Source: HGM13010 sp934527315 (GTDB taxonomy: Bacteria; Bacillota; Clostridia; Oscillospirales; Oscillospiraceae). Taken from it: a stretch of 64,000 nucleotides of DNA. The DNA lies in NCBI GenBank assembly GCA_934527315.1, contig CAKTAK010000003.1, forward strand, positions 35,044 through 99,043. Direction: 5' to 3'. The notes beneath the pieces are model-generated. The model was not told where the DNA came from, did no database searches, and saw only the letters and a list, made by a program, of their open reading frames with translations. Position 1 is the stretch's first letter. Each line of letters opens with the position of its first letter. Position numbers and translations under genes: made by a program. Positions 36,660 to 45,517 of this stretch are shown in pieces.

Positions 36660-37493
36660 ATGAGCGGAATTGATATGCACATTCACACCACGGCATCGGA
36701 CGGGTCCAATGCTCCGGCAACCGTGGTTCGTATGGCGGCGGAGGCAGGGTATCAAGCCATTGCCATTACCGACCATGACAATACCAACGGCGTTCGCGAG
36801 GCGCAGGAGGCAGCCAAGGAATACGGTTTGGAAGTTGTGCCGGGAATTGAGCTGTCCACCCAGTGGAACGGCACCGAGGTGCACATTCTGGGATATTATG
36901 TGACTCCCGGCGCGGAAAGTCTGGCGGATTTGCTGGGGTGGGCGCTGAATCAGAGAAATATTCGAAACACCCGCATTGTGGAAAAATTGCAGGAAATGAA
37001 CATTCCTATTTCTATGGAAGAGCTCCGGGCAAAATTCCCCGATACGGTTTTGGGGCGGCCTCATATCGGCACAATCCTGATGGAAAAGGGTTACGCAACG
37101 GATATGAAAGACGCCTTTGCCAAGTATCTGGGAAAAACCGGGTGCTGCTATGTCCGTCGGGTGAATCTGCCGATGGAAGATGCCATTCGGCGGATTATGC
37201 AGGCGGGCGGTCTGCCGGTGCTGGCGCACCCGTATCAGTACGAATTGCCGGAGCCGAAACTGCGGGAGCTGATTTCCGTGGTGAAAGAGAACGGCGGCGT
37301 GGGCATGGAGTGCATTTACTCCAAATATGATGCCGCCCAGAGCGAGCATCTGTTGGAGCTGGCAAAGGAATATGACCTGCTGCCCACCGGGGGCAGCGAT
37401 TATCACGGAAAATCCAAGCCGAATATTCAAATCGGGACCACACGTGCCCCGTATGCCTATTTAGAGGCATTAAAAAAAGCTGCGGGACGCTGA
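36660..37493 (+). CDS. PHP domain phosphoesterase (RNase AM/TrpH-like)
   Basis: 277 residues from ATG 36660 with GAGAGAGG upstream. PHP metal-site motifs in order: DMHIHTTASDG, ITDHDN, GIELS, HILGY, LAHPYQY and GGSDYHG. Related enzymes (YciV/TrpH) remove 5' nucleotides from RNA or hydrolyse 3',5'-nucleoside bisphosphates. The stop codon lies within the loop of a terminator hairpin. Confidence 0.92.
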   Translation: MSGIDMHIHTTASDGSNAPATVVRMAAEAGYQAIAITDHDNTNGVREAQEAAKEYGLEVVPGIELSTQWNGTEVHILGYYVTPGAESLADLLGWALNQRNIRNTRIVEKLQEMNIPISMEELRAKFPDTVLGRPHIGTILMEKGYATDMKDAFAKYLGKTGCCYVRRVNLPMEDAIRRIMQAGGLPVLAHPYQYELPEPKLRELISVVKENGGVGMECIYSKYDAAQSEHLLELAKEYDLLPTGGSDYHGKSKPNIQIGTTRAPYAYLEALKKAAGR

Positions 37494-37512
37494 TTTGCGT
37501 TCCGCAGCTTTT
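37475..37512. terminator. Bidirectional terminator between PHP and VanY genes
   Basis: Stem AAAAGCTGCGGGACGC / GCGTTCCGCAGCTTTT with one mismatch. Confidence 0.88.
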
Positions 37513-37514
37513 GC

Positions 37515-38270
37515 TTATCCCTCGTTGTACAGTTCCAGAAATTCTTCCAGACACAGGTCGTGCTCCATAATATAGGTGGCAGCCTCCACACCCACATAGC
37601 GGAAGTGCCACGGCTCATAGATGATGCCGGTGATGTCTTCCTTGTCTTTGGGGAATCGGACGATGAAACCGTATTCCTGACAATGCTGACTCATCCACTG
37701 GTACAAAGCGGTATTTTCCAGAGAGGAATCCTTGAATTCATAGTAATGGTCCGTAATGTCGCAAGCCAAACCGGTCTGATGCTCACTGGTGCCGGGGATT
37801 GCCACAATGGTTTTGGCAACTTCCGCACCGTACTGCCCCACTTTTCTCTGGTAGAGATAATTCTGGGTGGCATAATCCCGGTAACCGGAGGAGAGGAACA
37901 CGCTCAATCCTTCTGCCCGGGCGGCGGCCACAAATTCCTTCATGGGTTCGATGATGCGCTCGTCAAACTGCTGACCCTCCAAAGTAGCCAAGGTGGGAAC
38001 ATACTCGCCGATGTTGTGGTCGGGATTGGCCAACAGGAATTCCCAGGAGCTGATGTCCACATCCGGCCATTCATGGGCGGGGGTGGGCTCCGGCGTGGGT
38101 TCCGGGGTGGGCGTGGGCTCTGCGGCAGCGGTGGGGGTAGGGGTGGCGTTCAGCTCGGCTCGAATGGCATCGGTATCCAATTTAAATGTGCGGTAAATCA
38201 GCGCAACAGCGCCGGCACCAACCAGAAGAATGGCCAGCACCAACAGCACGGAAAGCAGTTTTTTCTTCAT
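37515..38270 (-). CDS. D-alanyl-D-alanine carboxypeptidase, VanY/M15B family
   Basis: 251 residues: one N-terminal membrane anchor (about 5-25), a Pro/Thr/Glu repeat linker (about 43-66), then the M15B domain with LSSGYRDYATQ, SEHQTGLACDITD (zinc His and Asp) and YEPWHFRYVG (catalytic Glu and third zinc ligand His). It trims the terminal D-Ala of peptidoglycan stems. Expressed from its own unit. Confidence 0.94.
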   Translation of the reverse strand: MKKKLLSVLLVLAILLVGAGAVALIYRTFKLDTDAIRAELNATPTPTAAAEPTPTPEPTPEPTPAHEWPDVDISSWEFLLANPDHNIGEYVPTLATLEGQQFDERIIEPMKEFVAAARAEGLSVFLSSGYRDYATQNYLYQRKVGQYGAEVAKTIVAIPGTSEHQTGLACDITDHYYEFKDSSLENTALYQWMSQHCQEYGFIVRFPKDKEDITGIIYEPWHFRYVGVEAATYIMEHDLCLEEFLELYNEG

Positions 38271-38363
38271 GGAAAAGCTCCTTCTTATCGTCTGGTGGGA
38301 CGGAAATGGTCAAATACGTTGGTATCATACACAAAAACGGGAATTCCGTCAATCATTCCCGGC

Positions 38364-38392
38364 TTGCAATGACGAAAAAAATCCAGTAAAAT
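38364..38392 (+). promoter_or_regulatory. Promoter of the MBL hydrolase gene
   Basis: TTGCAA, 17-base spacer, TAAAAT. Confidence 0.65.
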
Positions 38393-38424
38393 GAAACCAA
38401 GAAACCCGAAACGGAGGCATCATT

Positions 38425-39039
38425 ATGACATTGACTTGGTATGGACATTCCTGCTTTTTGGTAGAAACAGAGCGCGCCCGTGTGGTTCTGGACCCCTATG
38501 AGCCCGGCAGCGTACCGGGATTGGCTTTGCCTGCGCTGACAGCAGATTTGGTGCTGTGCAGCCATGGACATCATGACCACTGCTGGGCCGATGGCGTAAC
38601 GCTGTCCGGCAAAGCGGCAGGCTGCACCGTTGCAGCGGTGGACACCTTCCACGATGAGGTGCAGGGCGCAAAGCGGGGTACGAACAGGATTCACATTCTG
38701 GATTTTGACGGTGTGCGCGTGGTGCATTTGGGGGATCTGGGACATGTGCTGACCCCGGAGCAGGCAGCGGCTGTGGGCCGACCGGACGTATTGCTGATTC
38801 CCGTGGGCGGGTATTATACCATTGATCCGGCGGAGGCAAAGCAGGTGACGGAGCAGCTGCAGCCGAAGGTCATCATTCCCATGCACTATCGGGGCGCGGG
38901 ATTCGGCTACGAGGAAATCGGACCGGTGGCGGAGTTTACAAAGCTGTTTGACCGGGTGCAGACGGTTCCCGGCAGCACGGTCACTTGGTCTCCGGAGCTT
39001 TCCGGCGTAATCCTCCCGGAAACACCGAAACAGAATTGA
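38425..39039 (+). CDS. MBL-fold metal-dependent hydrolase (UPF0173/YtkL-like)
   Basis: 204 residues. LTWYGHSCFLVET at the N-terminus, SHGHHDH metal motif, HLGDLGH and IPMHY give the zinc ligands. Members of this group are intracellular hydrolases of unknown substrate. It has its own promoter and terminator and is not related in sequence to the secreted MBL protein at 31.2 kb. Confidence 0.88.
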   Translation: MTLTWYGHSCFLVETERARVVLDPYEPGSVPGLALPALTADLVLCSHGHHDHCWADGVTLSGKAAGCTVAAVDTFHDEVQGAKRGTNRIHILDFDGVRVVHLGDLGHVLTPEQAAAVGRPDVLLIPVGGYYTIDPAEAKQVTEQLQPKVIIPMHYRGAGFGYEEIGPVAEFTKLFDRVQTVPGSTVTWSPELSGVILPETPKQN

Positions 39040-39046
39040 GACAGAA

Positions 39047-39086
39047 AAGCAACATCGCCATGGCTGCTGCCATGGCGATGTTGCTA
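39047..39086. terminator. Bidirectional terminator between MBL and Lrp genes
   Basis: Perfect 17-bp stem AGCAACATCGCCATGGC / GCCATGGCGATGTTGCT. Confidence 0.9.
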
Positions 39087-39095
39087 TATTCGGAT

Positions 39096-39554
39096 TCAAT
39101 CCATCTTTTTCGATTTCAAAGGGTACTGACCGGCTTTCACGGTTTTTAGCACGAAATGGGTATGGGTACCGGAAACACCCTCAATGCTCTTGATTTCCCG
39201 GTGCACAGCCTCCAGCTCATCGGAAGATGTACAGGTAATGTGAAGCAAGAAGTCAAAGTTGCCGGTAAAGTAATAGCAGTCGGCAATGTTGGGGTGGTTG
39301 GTGATGGCTTCGCAGAAGTGGTCGTAATACTTCGGGTGCTCCAGACTGACTTCCATAAATGCCGTGACGTCAAAGCCCAGCTTTTTGCTGTCCACTTTCA
39401 CTTCGTAGCCCTGAATGATGCCGCTGTCTTCCATCTGTCGAATGCGGTTCATAACGGAAGAGACGGACAAATGTACTTCCTTGCTGATATTCGACGCGGT
39501 TTCCCGGGCGTTCTGTTTCAGTATGTTCAAAATGGCATAATCAATTTGATCCAT
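39096..39554 (-). CDS. Lrp/AsnC family transcriptional regulator
   Basis: 152 residues. Start MDQIDYAILNILKQNARETASNIS holds the HTH (with SVSSVMNRIRQMEDSGIIQGY), followed by the RAM effector-binding domain (about 70-140) with YYFTGNFDFLLHI and HTHFVLK. Such proteins sense amino acids. The target is unknown; brnQ lies 7 kb away and is not linked. Confidence 0.94.
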   Translation of the reverse strand: MDQIDYAILNILKQNARETASNISKEVHLSVSSVMNRIRQMEDSGIIQGYEVKVDSKKLGFDVTAFMEVSLEHPKYYDHFCEAITNHPNIADCYYFTGNFDFLLHITCTSSDELEAVHREIKSIEGVSGTHTHFVLKTVKAGQYPLKSKKMD

Positions 39555-39600
39555 TCCGTACCTCCATGCGATAACGCAAAGATTTTTCGATTCTTCGTTC

Positions 39601-39629
39601 AGATTAACATATTATTTTGTGCATGTAAA
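39601..39629 (-). promoter_or_regulatory. Promoter of the Lrp gene
   Basis: On the minus strand TTTACA (39629-39624), 17-base spacer, TAATCT (39606-39601). Confidence 0.6.
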
Positions 39630-39802
39630 GAATTTTTATTATTTTCGGCATTATACCGAAAATTATTCAATTTTGACAGTAAAACGGCACAATCGGAAAA
39701 GAAAAATGAATCTGAAAAATCCGAATTTCGGAAAAATAGCCGTCATTTTACGAAAAACAGTGCCGAAAAAGGAAAAATCAATGGCGATTTTGAAAAATTC
39801 GC
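39630..39802. other. AT-rich spacer between lrp and carD, no gene seen
   Basis: Strongly AT-rich compared with flanks, many A and T runs and short open frames without ribosome binding sites. Nothing convincing in it apart from the flanking divergent promoters. Confidence 0.6.
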
Positions 39803-39831
39803 TTACATTTTTCTGAAAATTATGGTATAAT
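39803..39831 (+). promoter_or_regulatory. Promoter of carD
   Basis: TTACAT, 17-base spacer ending TGG, consensus TATAAT. Confidence 0.75.
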
Positions 39832-39909
39832 GCCAGAAGTGGAACGATTAGAGATGGGTGGTCGGCCGAAGAGGACCGGCTGCAAATGCACAAAGAAATG
39901 GAGGAAATT

Positions 39910-40425
39910 ATGTATCAGGTCGGCGAGAAGATTGTGTACGGTGGAAACGGTGTGTGCGTGGTAGATGAAATTCGTATGATTGAGCTGCCCCATTCGGACA
40001 GCGATGCAAAAGCCTACTATGTGCTGCGCCCGATTTTCCAGGATTGCAAAATTTCCGTGCCGGTGGATACAAAAATTTTCATGCGTCCCATGATTACTGC
40101 GGAGCAGGCGCAGGAATTGGTGGACTCCATTCCGGAAATTGATGCGGAACCTTATTATAATACGGCGCTGCGGCAGCTGCAGGACCATTATGAGCAGAAA
40201 ATCAGCAGCCATAGCTGCGCGGATTTGGTGGAGCTGAGCGTTTCGCTCCATCGGAAAAAGAAAATCAGCTTGGAGCAGAAGAAAAAATTCGGCGCCATTG
40301 ACGAGCGCTATCTGAAACGGGCAGAGGACCTGCTGTTCGGCGAGCTGGCTGCGGCATTGGAAATCCCCCGGGACCATGTGCGGCAGTACATTGAAAACCG
40401 GTTGGGGCTGTGCCCGGAAGGCTGA
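39910..40425 (+). CDS. CarD family transcriptional regulator
   Basis: 171 residues from ATG 39910 with GGAGG five bases upstream; ATG 39886 is an alternative. N-terminal MYQVGEKIVYGGNGVCVVDEI is the Tudor-like RNA-polymerase-interaction domain, followed by a helical DNA-binding domain (about 75-171). CarD stabilises open promoter complexes, especially at rRNA genes. Single gene with its own promoter and terminator. Confidence 0.93.
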   Translation: MYQVGEKIVYGGNGVCVVDEIRMIELPHSDSDAKAYYVLRPIFQDCKISVPVDTKIFMRPMITAEQAQELVDSIPEIDAEPYYNTALRQLQDHYEQKISSHSCADLVELSVSLHRKKKISLEQKKKFGAIDERYLKRAEDLLFGELAAALEIPRDHVRQYIENRLGLCPEG

Positions 40426-40454
40426 CAGCTGCATAGAATGACGATAAAAAACAA

Positions 40455-40496
40455 AAGAGCGTCTCATGGCTTTGAACCGTGAGACGCTCTTATTTT
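40455..40496. terminator. Bidirectional terminator between carD and niaR
   Basis: Stem AAGAGCGTCTCA / TGAGACGCTCTT with T-runs on both sides. Confidence 0.9.
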
Positions 40497-40507
40497 TGCG
40501 ATAGGAT

Positions 40508-41032
40508 TCAGTTTTGCTGTTCGGCGCTCCAGAGCAGACCCTTTTCCTGCAGCTGCTGGCAGGTGCGCTGATAAGCGCTTTCGTCCGGGCAGCGGAGAGT
40601 GTGGAGATGAATGCCGTCTGTCAAAGCGGACAGCGGCGCGCCGCCGCCGGTTTTCAGCCGCTCCACAAACTGGGTGACGTCATACCGGGAAGAAATTTGC
40701 AGGGAGGCGGCAAGCTGACCGTAAATGGGGTGCTCCACCACAACGTCCAGAACAGTGCAGCCGTTGTCCACCATAATGCAAAGCTCTTCTTCCGTCTGCT
40801 CCGCATCATGGACGCAAGCCACGGTTTTCAACAAACCGGGCTGCTCCTGATGGAGCAGATAGCCCCGGGGCGTTGCGGAAATATCCGCTCCGGCGGCCCG
40901 GAGCAGGGCAATATCCCCCACAATAATCTGTCGGCTGACGGAAAAGCGGGTGGCCAGTGCACTGGCGGAAAGGGGCGCATTTGCCTGCGCCAGTTGATTC
41001 AGAATAGCCTGTCTGCGGGATTCTGCGTTCAT
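40508..41032 (-). CDS. niaR: Niacin-responsive transcriptional repressor (NiaR/YrxA-like)
   Basis: 174 residues from ATG 41032, GAGG nine bases upstream. N-terminal HTH (ILNQLAQANAPLSASALATRFSVSRQIIVGDIALLR) followed by the 3H domain, named for three conserved His: VVEHPIYGQL, DGIHLHTL. NiaR binds nicotinic acid and represses niacin salvage. It lies eleven bases after pncB in the same operon, so it most likely controls its own operon through the site at 42536-42557. Confidence 0.92.
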   Translation of the reverse strand: MNAESRRQAILNQLAQANAPLSASALATRFSVSRQIIVGDIALLRAAGADISATPRGYLLHQEQPGLLKTVACVHDAEQTEEELCIMVDNGCTVLDVVVEHPIYGQLAASLQISSRYDVTQFVERLKTGGGAPLSALTDGIHLHTLRCPDESAYQRTCQQLQEKGLLWSAEQQN

Positions 41033-41043
41033 GGCGGGCAACC

Positions 41044-42510
41044 TCAGTTCTGGCTCTTCTTTTCCGTGAGCATGTGATTGCGCAGCTCCAGCAGGGTATC
41101 GGACAGGTCCACATAGTAGTTATGGGGATAGTCGAACCGGGTGACCTCTGGCCAAAGCGTCTCAATCTGCTGTGCGCAGTAATCCTTGATTTCCGGCAGA
41201 GCGGGGGACTGATACACCTGCTCGCCGTTGACGAAAATAGGAACCAGCAGCTCCCGTGCCTCGAACTTGCCGGCCTCCAGGGTCAGCTCTTTCCAGGTTG
41301 CGTTGGGGTCGCGAATGGTCAGGTCCTTGCTCATATCCGGGGTTTCGTCATGGAGACAGATATAGTCTGCATGAGCCTTGCCGGTTTCCTTTTCGATGAA
41401 ACGGTAAACCTTTTTGAAACCGGGAATGGTGATTTTTGCCACATTCTCGCTGATTTTGATTTTCGGAATGATGGTGCCGTCCGCCGTCTCCACAGCGCAC
41501 AGCTTGTACACGCCGCCGAACACGGGCTCGGATTTGGAGGTAATCATGCGCTCGCCCACACCAAAGGTGTTGATTTGCGCGCCCTGACGGAGCAGCTCCC
41601 GAATCAGATGCTCGTCCAGTGCGTTGGACACGGTGATGGTGCATTCGGTCCAACCGGCATCGTCCAGCATTTTCCGTGCTTTTTTGGTCAGATAGGCAAT
41701 GTCGCCGGAGTCCAGACGGATTCCGCACTTGGTAATGCCTTTCGGTTTCAGCACTTCGTTGAACACTCTGATGGCATTGGGAATGCCCTGTTTCAAGGTG
41801 TCATAGGTGTCCACTAGCAGAACGGCGTTGTCCGGGTAAACCTCGCAGTAAGCCTTGAATGCCTCATACTCGGAATCGAACATCTGCACCCAAGCATGGG
41901 CCATGGTGCCGCCGGCGGGTACACCGTACAGCTCATCGGAAATGGTGCAGGCGGTACCGGCGCAACCGCCGATGTAAGTTGCCCGTGCGCCCAGAATGGC
42001 AGCGTCGGCGCCCTGTGCCCGGCGGGAGCCGAACTCCAGAACAGCCCGGCCCTCTGCGGCCCGGCAAATCCGGTTGGCCTTGGTTGCAATCAGGCTCTGG
42101 TGGTTCAGGGTCAGCAGCAGGAAAGTTTCCATCAGCTGCGCCTGAATGGCCGGAGCGCGGATAATCATAATGGGTTCGCCAGGGAAGATGGGGGTGCCTT
42201 CCGGAATGGCCCACACATCGCCGGTGAATTTGAAGTTTGCCATGTACTCCAAAAAGCCCTCGGAGAAAATGCCCCGGCCGCGGAGATAGGCAATGTCCTC
42301 CTCGTCAAAATGCAGGTGGTTGATGTAGTCAATGGCCTGCTCCAAACCGGCCATGATGGCAAAACCGCCGTCCTCCGGGACCTTGCGGAAAAAGATATCG
42401 AAATAGGTAATCTGGTCCTTTTTGCCTTGCTCAAAATATCCGTTGCCCATGGTCAGCTCGTAAAAATCGCAGAGCATGGTCATATTCAAAATTTTATCGT
42501 TGACTGCCAT
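41044..42510 (-). CDS. pncB: Nicotinate phosphoribosyltransferase
   Basis: 488 residues, AGGAGGATTCTTTT before the ATG. Motifs: MLCDFYELTMGNGYF, EFGSRRAQG (catalytic His replaced region of the family core), GTMAHAWVQ and GIRLDSGD. It makes nicotinate mononucleotide from nicotinate and PRPP for NAD salvage. First gene of the pncB-niaR operon. Confidence 0.97.
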   Translation of the reverse strand: MAVNDKILNMTMLCDFYELTMGNGYFEQGKKDQITYFDIFFRKVPEDGGFAIMAGLEQAIDYINHLHFDEEDIAYLRGRGIFSEGFLEYMANFKFTGDVWAIPEGTPIFPGEPIMIIRAPAIQAQLMETFLLLTLNHQSLIATKANRICRAAEGRAVLEFGSRRAQGADAAILGARATYIGGCAGTACTISDELYGVPAGGTMAHAWVQMFDSEYEAFKAYCEVYPDNAVLLVDTYDTLKQGIPNAIRVFNEVLKPKGITKCGIRLDSGDIAYLTKKARKMLDDAGWTECTITVSNALDEHLIRELLRQGAQINTFGVGERMITSKSEPVFGGVYKLCAVETADGTIIPKIKISENVAKITIPGFKKVYRFIEKETGKAHADYICLHDETPDMSKDLTIRDPNATWKELTLEAGKFEARELLVPIFVNGEQVYQSPALPEIKDYCAQQIETLWPEVTRFDYPHNYYVDLSDTLLELRNHMLTEKKSQN

Positions 42511-42535
42511 AAAAGAATCCTCCTGAGATGCTCTT

Positions 42536-42557
42536 GGTAAGTTTAGACAAGTTTACC
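42536..42557 (-). promoter_or_regulatory. Candidate NiaR operator overlapping the pncB -10 box
   Basis: GGTAAGTTTAGACAAGTTTACC has GGTAA/TTACC ends in inverted orientation and AGTTTA repeated at a 10-base step. It covers the -10 and the start of transcription. Identity as a NiaR site is inference from position. Confidence 0.5.
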
Positions 42558-42578
42558 ATTAAAATTACCCCTTTGCAA
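42550..42578 (-). promoter_or_regulatory. Promoter of pncB-niaR
   Basis: On the minus strand TTGCAA (42578-42573), 17-base spacer ending TGG, TAAACT (42555-42550). Confidence 0.65.
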
Positions 42579-42661
42579 TGCTTTTTCACGAATTTCTGAG
42601 TTAATGTCTTGACAGGTGCATTTGCAGCTGGAAAAAGAGCAGGGAAATAGGGGAAAAATGT

Positions 42662-42688
42662 TTGACTTTCCCGGATTCATGTTATATT
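42662..42688 (+). promoter_or_regulatory. Promoter of the transketolase genes
   Basis: TTGACT, 15-base spacer ending TGT, TATATT (extended -10). Confidence 0.6.
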
Positions 42689-42755
42689 GTATATTGGATT
42701 GAGTGGCATAGAAAGCTATGCTGAAAAACGGAAAAATAAAGTTGGAGGCGCGCAA

Positions 42756-43580
42756 ATGTCTTTAAGTGAAGAAAGAGCATTGGAGCTGCAGGAACTGTGC
42801 CGCAGATTCCGCGTGGATGTGCTGTCCGCAATCCACACCGCACAGTCCGGACACCCCGGCGGCAGTCTGTCTGTGTGTGAGATTCTGACCCTTCTGTATC
42901 AGGAGCGGATGAATCTGGACGCAAGTCACCCCGATGACCCCAATCGGGACCGTTTGGTTCTGTCTAAGGGCCATGCCGCTCCGATGCTGTATCGGAACCT
43001 GATTGAAAAAGGGTATCTGCCTGCAGATTCCATGTCCACCCTGCGGAAAATCGATAGCGAGCTGCAGGGCCACCCCTGCAACCACACCCCCGGTGTGGAA
43101 ATGCCTGCCGGCCCTCTGGGTCTGGGTCTGGCTGCCGCACAGGGTATGGCTATGGGTCTGAAACTGGACCATTCTCCCGCACGTGTTTACGCCATTCTGG
43201 GCGACGGCGAGCAGAATGAGGGCGCTGTTTGGGAGGCTGCTGCAAGCGCACCCAAATTCGAGCTGGACAACCTGTGCGCTGTGACCGACTACAATAAGGT
43301 GCAGCTGGACGGCACCACCGATGAAATCATGCCCCTGCGGAATCTGGCCGACAAATGGCGGGCTTTCGGCTGGCATGTCATTGAGTGCGACGGCCATGAC
43401 CTGAAGGCTCTGGACGCTGCTTTCGACGAGGCAGAGCAGACCAAAGGTGTGCCCACGATGATTATTGCAGACACCGTGAAGGGCAAAGGCGTTTCCTTTA
43501 TGGAAGGCAAGAGCGCTTGGCACGGCAAAGCCATCGATGACGAGAGCTTTGCACAGGCTATGAAAGAACTGGAGGGCTGA
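42756..43580 (+). CDS. Transketolase, N-terminal subunit
   Basis: 274 residues from ATG 42756 with GGAGG eight bases upstream. Thiamine-diphosphate domain: HTAQSGHPGGSLS, LSKGHAAP and the GDGEQNEGAVWEA motif with Mg/ThDP contact. In Clostridia transketolase is often split into two subunits; the second starts five bases later. It moves two-carbon units in the pentose phosphate pathway. Codon use (CGT, CTG) suggests high expression. Confidence 0.95.
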   Translation: MSLSEERALELQELCRRFRVDVLSAIHTAQSGHPGGSLSVCEILTLLYQERMNLDASHPDDPNRDRLVLSKGHAAPMLYRNLIEKGYLPADSMSTLRKIDSELQGHPCNHTPGVEMPAGPLGLGLAAAQGMAMGLKLDHSPARVYAILGDGEQNEGAVWEAAASAPKFELDNLCAVTDYNKVQLDGTTDEIMPLRNLADKWRAFGWHVIECDGHDLKALDAAFDEAEQTKGVPTMIIADTVKGKGVSFMEGKSAWHGKAIDDESFAQAMKELEG

Positions 43581-43584
43581 GAAG

Positions 43585-44523
43585 ATGGCAAAACAGCTGA
43601 GAGAAGTATACGGTACCGTTCTGGCTGAGCTGGGCGAAACCAATCCGGATATTGTTGTGCTGGACGCTGACCTGTCCGGCTCCACCAAGTCCAAACTGTT
43701 TGCAAACGCACACCCCGACCGTTTCTTTAATATGGGCATTGCAGAGTCCGATATGGTCTCCACCGCTGCCGGTCTGGCTGCTGTGGGTAAGGTTCCCTTT
43801 GTGAACACCTTCACCGTGTTTCTGACCACACTGGGTCTGATTGCTGCCCGGGGTCAGGTTTGCTACGGCAATCTGAACGTGAAATTCGGCGGCGCTTACT
43901 GTGGCATGTCCGATGCACTGGACGGTGCGTCTCACCATGCTCTGGAAGACATTGCCAATATGCGCAGCCTGCCCAATATGCGCATCATCGCTCCCTCCGA
44001 TGAGACCAGCGCTCGTTGGGCTACCAAGTGGGCAGCTGAAAACTACGGCCCGGTGTACCTGCGCCTGAGCCGTGATGTGTATCCCGACCTGTATCCCGCC
44101 GGCACCCAGTTCGAAATGGGCAAGGGCGCCATTGTCCGGGAAGGCACCGACGTGACCGTGATTGCCTGCGGTCTGCTGGTGCATAAGGCCATCGAGGCTG
44201 CGGAAGAGCTGGAGAAATCCGGTGTTTCCGTCCGCGTGGTGGATATGTACTCCATCAAGCCCATTGACGCAGAGCTGATTGTCCGCTGCGCCAAGGAGAC
44301 CGGTGCGATTGTTGTGGCAGAAGAGCACAACATTTACGGCGGTCTGGGCAGCGCTGTGTCCGAGGTTCTGGCACACGAGGGCGCTGCTGCTCCCACGGAA
44401 TTTGTGGGTGTGCAGGATACCTTCACCGAGTCCGGCAAATATGCCGACCTGCTGGCAAAGTACGGTCTGGACGCTGCCGGTGTCCGGGCTGCCATCGAGC
44501 GCGTACTGGCACGGAAGAAATAA
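43585..44523 (+). CDS. Transketolase, C-terminal subunit
   Basis: 312 residues. Pyrimidine-binding domain (VLDADLSGSTKS, FFNMGIAESDMVSTAAGLA with the catalytic Glu) and C-terminal transketolase domain (VRVVDMYSIKPIDAELI, EEHNIYGGLGSAVSEVL). Together with the preceding gene it makes a complete enzyme. A terminator follows. Confidence 0.95.
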   Translation: MAKQLREVYGTVLAELGETNPDIVVLDADLSGSTKSKLFANAHPDRFFNMGIAESDMVSTAAGLAAVGKVPFVNTFTVFLTTLGLIAARGQVCYGNLNVKFGGAYCGMSDALDGASHHALEDIANMRSLPNMRIIAPSDETSARWATKWAAENYGPVYLRLSRDVYPDLYPAGTQFEMGKGAIVREGTDVTVIACGLLVHKAIEAAEELEKSGVSVRVVDMYSIKPIDAELIVRCAKETGAIVVAEEHNIYGGLGSAVSEVLAHEGAAAPTEFVGVQDTFTESGKYADLLAKYGLDAAGVRAAIERVLARKK

Positions 44524-44542
44524 TTCCGCTTTCGGAAGAATC

Positions 44543-44577
44543 ATCAGGCGGTACCTGCGGGTATCGCCTGATTTTTA
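44543..44577 (+). terminator. Terminator after transketolase
   Basis: Stem ATCAGGCGGTACC / GGTATCGCCTGAT with one mismatch followed by TTTTT. Confidence 0.85.
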
Positions 44578-44678
44578 CGGAAAAAATGCGAATCCCCGGG
44601 AACTTTTTCCCGGCGGCATCGTCTAAAATCCGTATGCGATACGAAATACTTACTTTCAAAACAGAGGAGAATGCATCC

Positions 44679-45365
44679 ATGAAAAAACTGACCGCGTGGG
44701 TACTGCTGCTGACGATGCTGCTGTCTTTGACCGCCTGCGGCAAGAAACAGCCGGAAGAAACGAACCCCACCCCCAGTCCCGAAGTGACGGTTGCTCCGGA
44801 AACCGACAAGGAAGAAGAAACCCAGAAACCGGCAGGACAGCCCGACGAAACCCCGGCACCCACTCAGAAACCGGCGGAACTTCCGGCGGCAAAGCCCACG
44901 GAGGCCCCCAAGCCTGTAGAGACGCCCAAACCCGCCGTTACGGAAACGCCTTCCGTGACCCCGGCACTCAGCGAGGAAAAGCTGCAGACCCTGCTCAGCT
45001 CCATTCTGGCGGGCACCGATGAAATTGACGGAGATTACTATGCCATTCCCAAAGACGAGGACAGCTATCAGTACAATCTGTACACCTCCTATCAGGAAGG
45101 CTATGAGTCCATGAGCTTTGCCCCCATGATTGGCTCTCTGGCATATTTTGTGGCACTGGTGAGCGTTCCCAGCAACGTTGATGCCAATGCAATGGCAGCG
45201 GCTATGCAGAGCGGCATCAATCCCCACAAATGGGTGTGCGTGGAGGCTGACCAGTACGGCACTCTGGTGAACGGCAACGTGATTCTGCTGTATATGATTG
45301 ACAGCGAAACCTTCCCGGATACCGTGGAAACCCTGAAAAACAACTTCCGTAACGCAGCGGTGTAA
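44679..45365 (+). CDS. Putative lipoprotein (DUF4358-like)
   Basis: 228 residues. Signal sequence with lipobox LTAC (Cys20), a long Pro/Thr/Glu/Lys linker (about 22-102), then a globular part with LLSSILAGTDEIDGDYYAIP, VALVSVPS and NGNVILLYMID. The layout (lipobox, linker, about 120-residue domain ending in an aliphatic strand) resembles DUF4358 lipoproteins. Function unknown. Own terminator. Confidence 0.7.
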   Translation: MKKLTAWVLLLTMLLSLTACGKKQPEETNPTPSPEVTVAPETDKEEETQKPAGQPDETPAPTQKPAELPAAKPTEAPKPVETPKPAVTETPSVTPALSEEKLQTLLSSILAGTDEIDGDYYAIPKDEDSYQYNLYTSYQEGYESMSFAPMIGSLAYFVALVSVPSNVDANAMAAAMQSGINPHKWVCVEADQYGTLVNGNVILLYMIDSETFPDTVETLKNNFRNAAV

Positions 45366-45370
45366 ACCCG

Positions 45371-45412
45371 ATCCCCAAAGCATCAGCTTTTGTGATGCTT
45401 TGGGGATTTTTT
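45371..45412 (+). terminator. Terminator after the lipoprotein gene
   Basis: A 15-bp perfect stem ATCCCCAAAGCATCA / TGATGCTTTGGGGAT and TTTTT. Confidence 0.92.
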
Positions 45413-45461
45413 CGGCTTGCGGGGCGGTGAAAGCATCTGAGAGGGCGGGGCGCAGTCTTTC

Positions 45462-45491
45462 TTGACACGGCTTTCGGAAAACTGCTATACT
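45462..45491 (+). promoter_or_regulatory. Promoter of the ECF S component gene
   Basis: Consensus TTGACA, 18-base spacer ending TGC, TATACT. Confidence 0.75.
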
Positions 45492-45517
45492 TGACAAAAA
45501 ATATAGGAGAAATTGAG

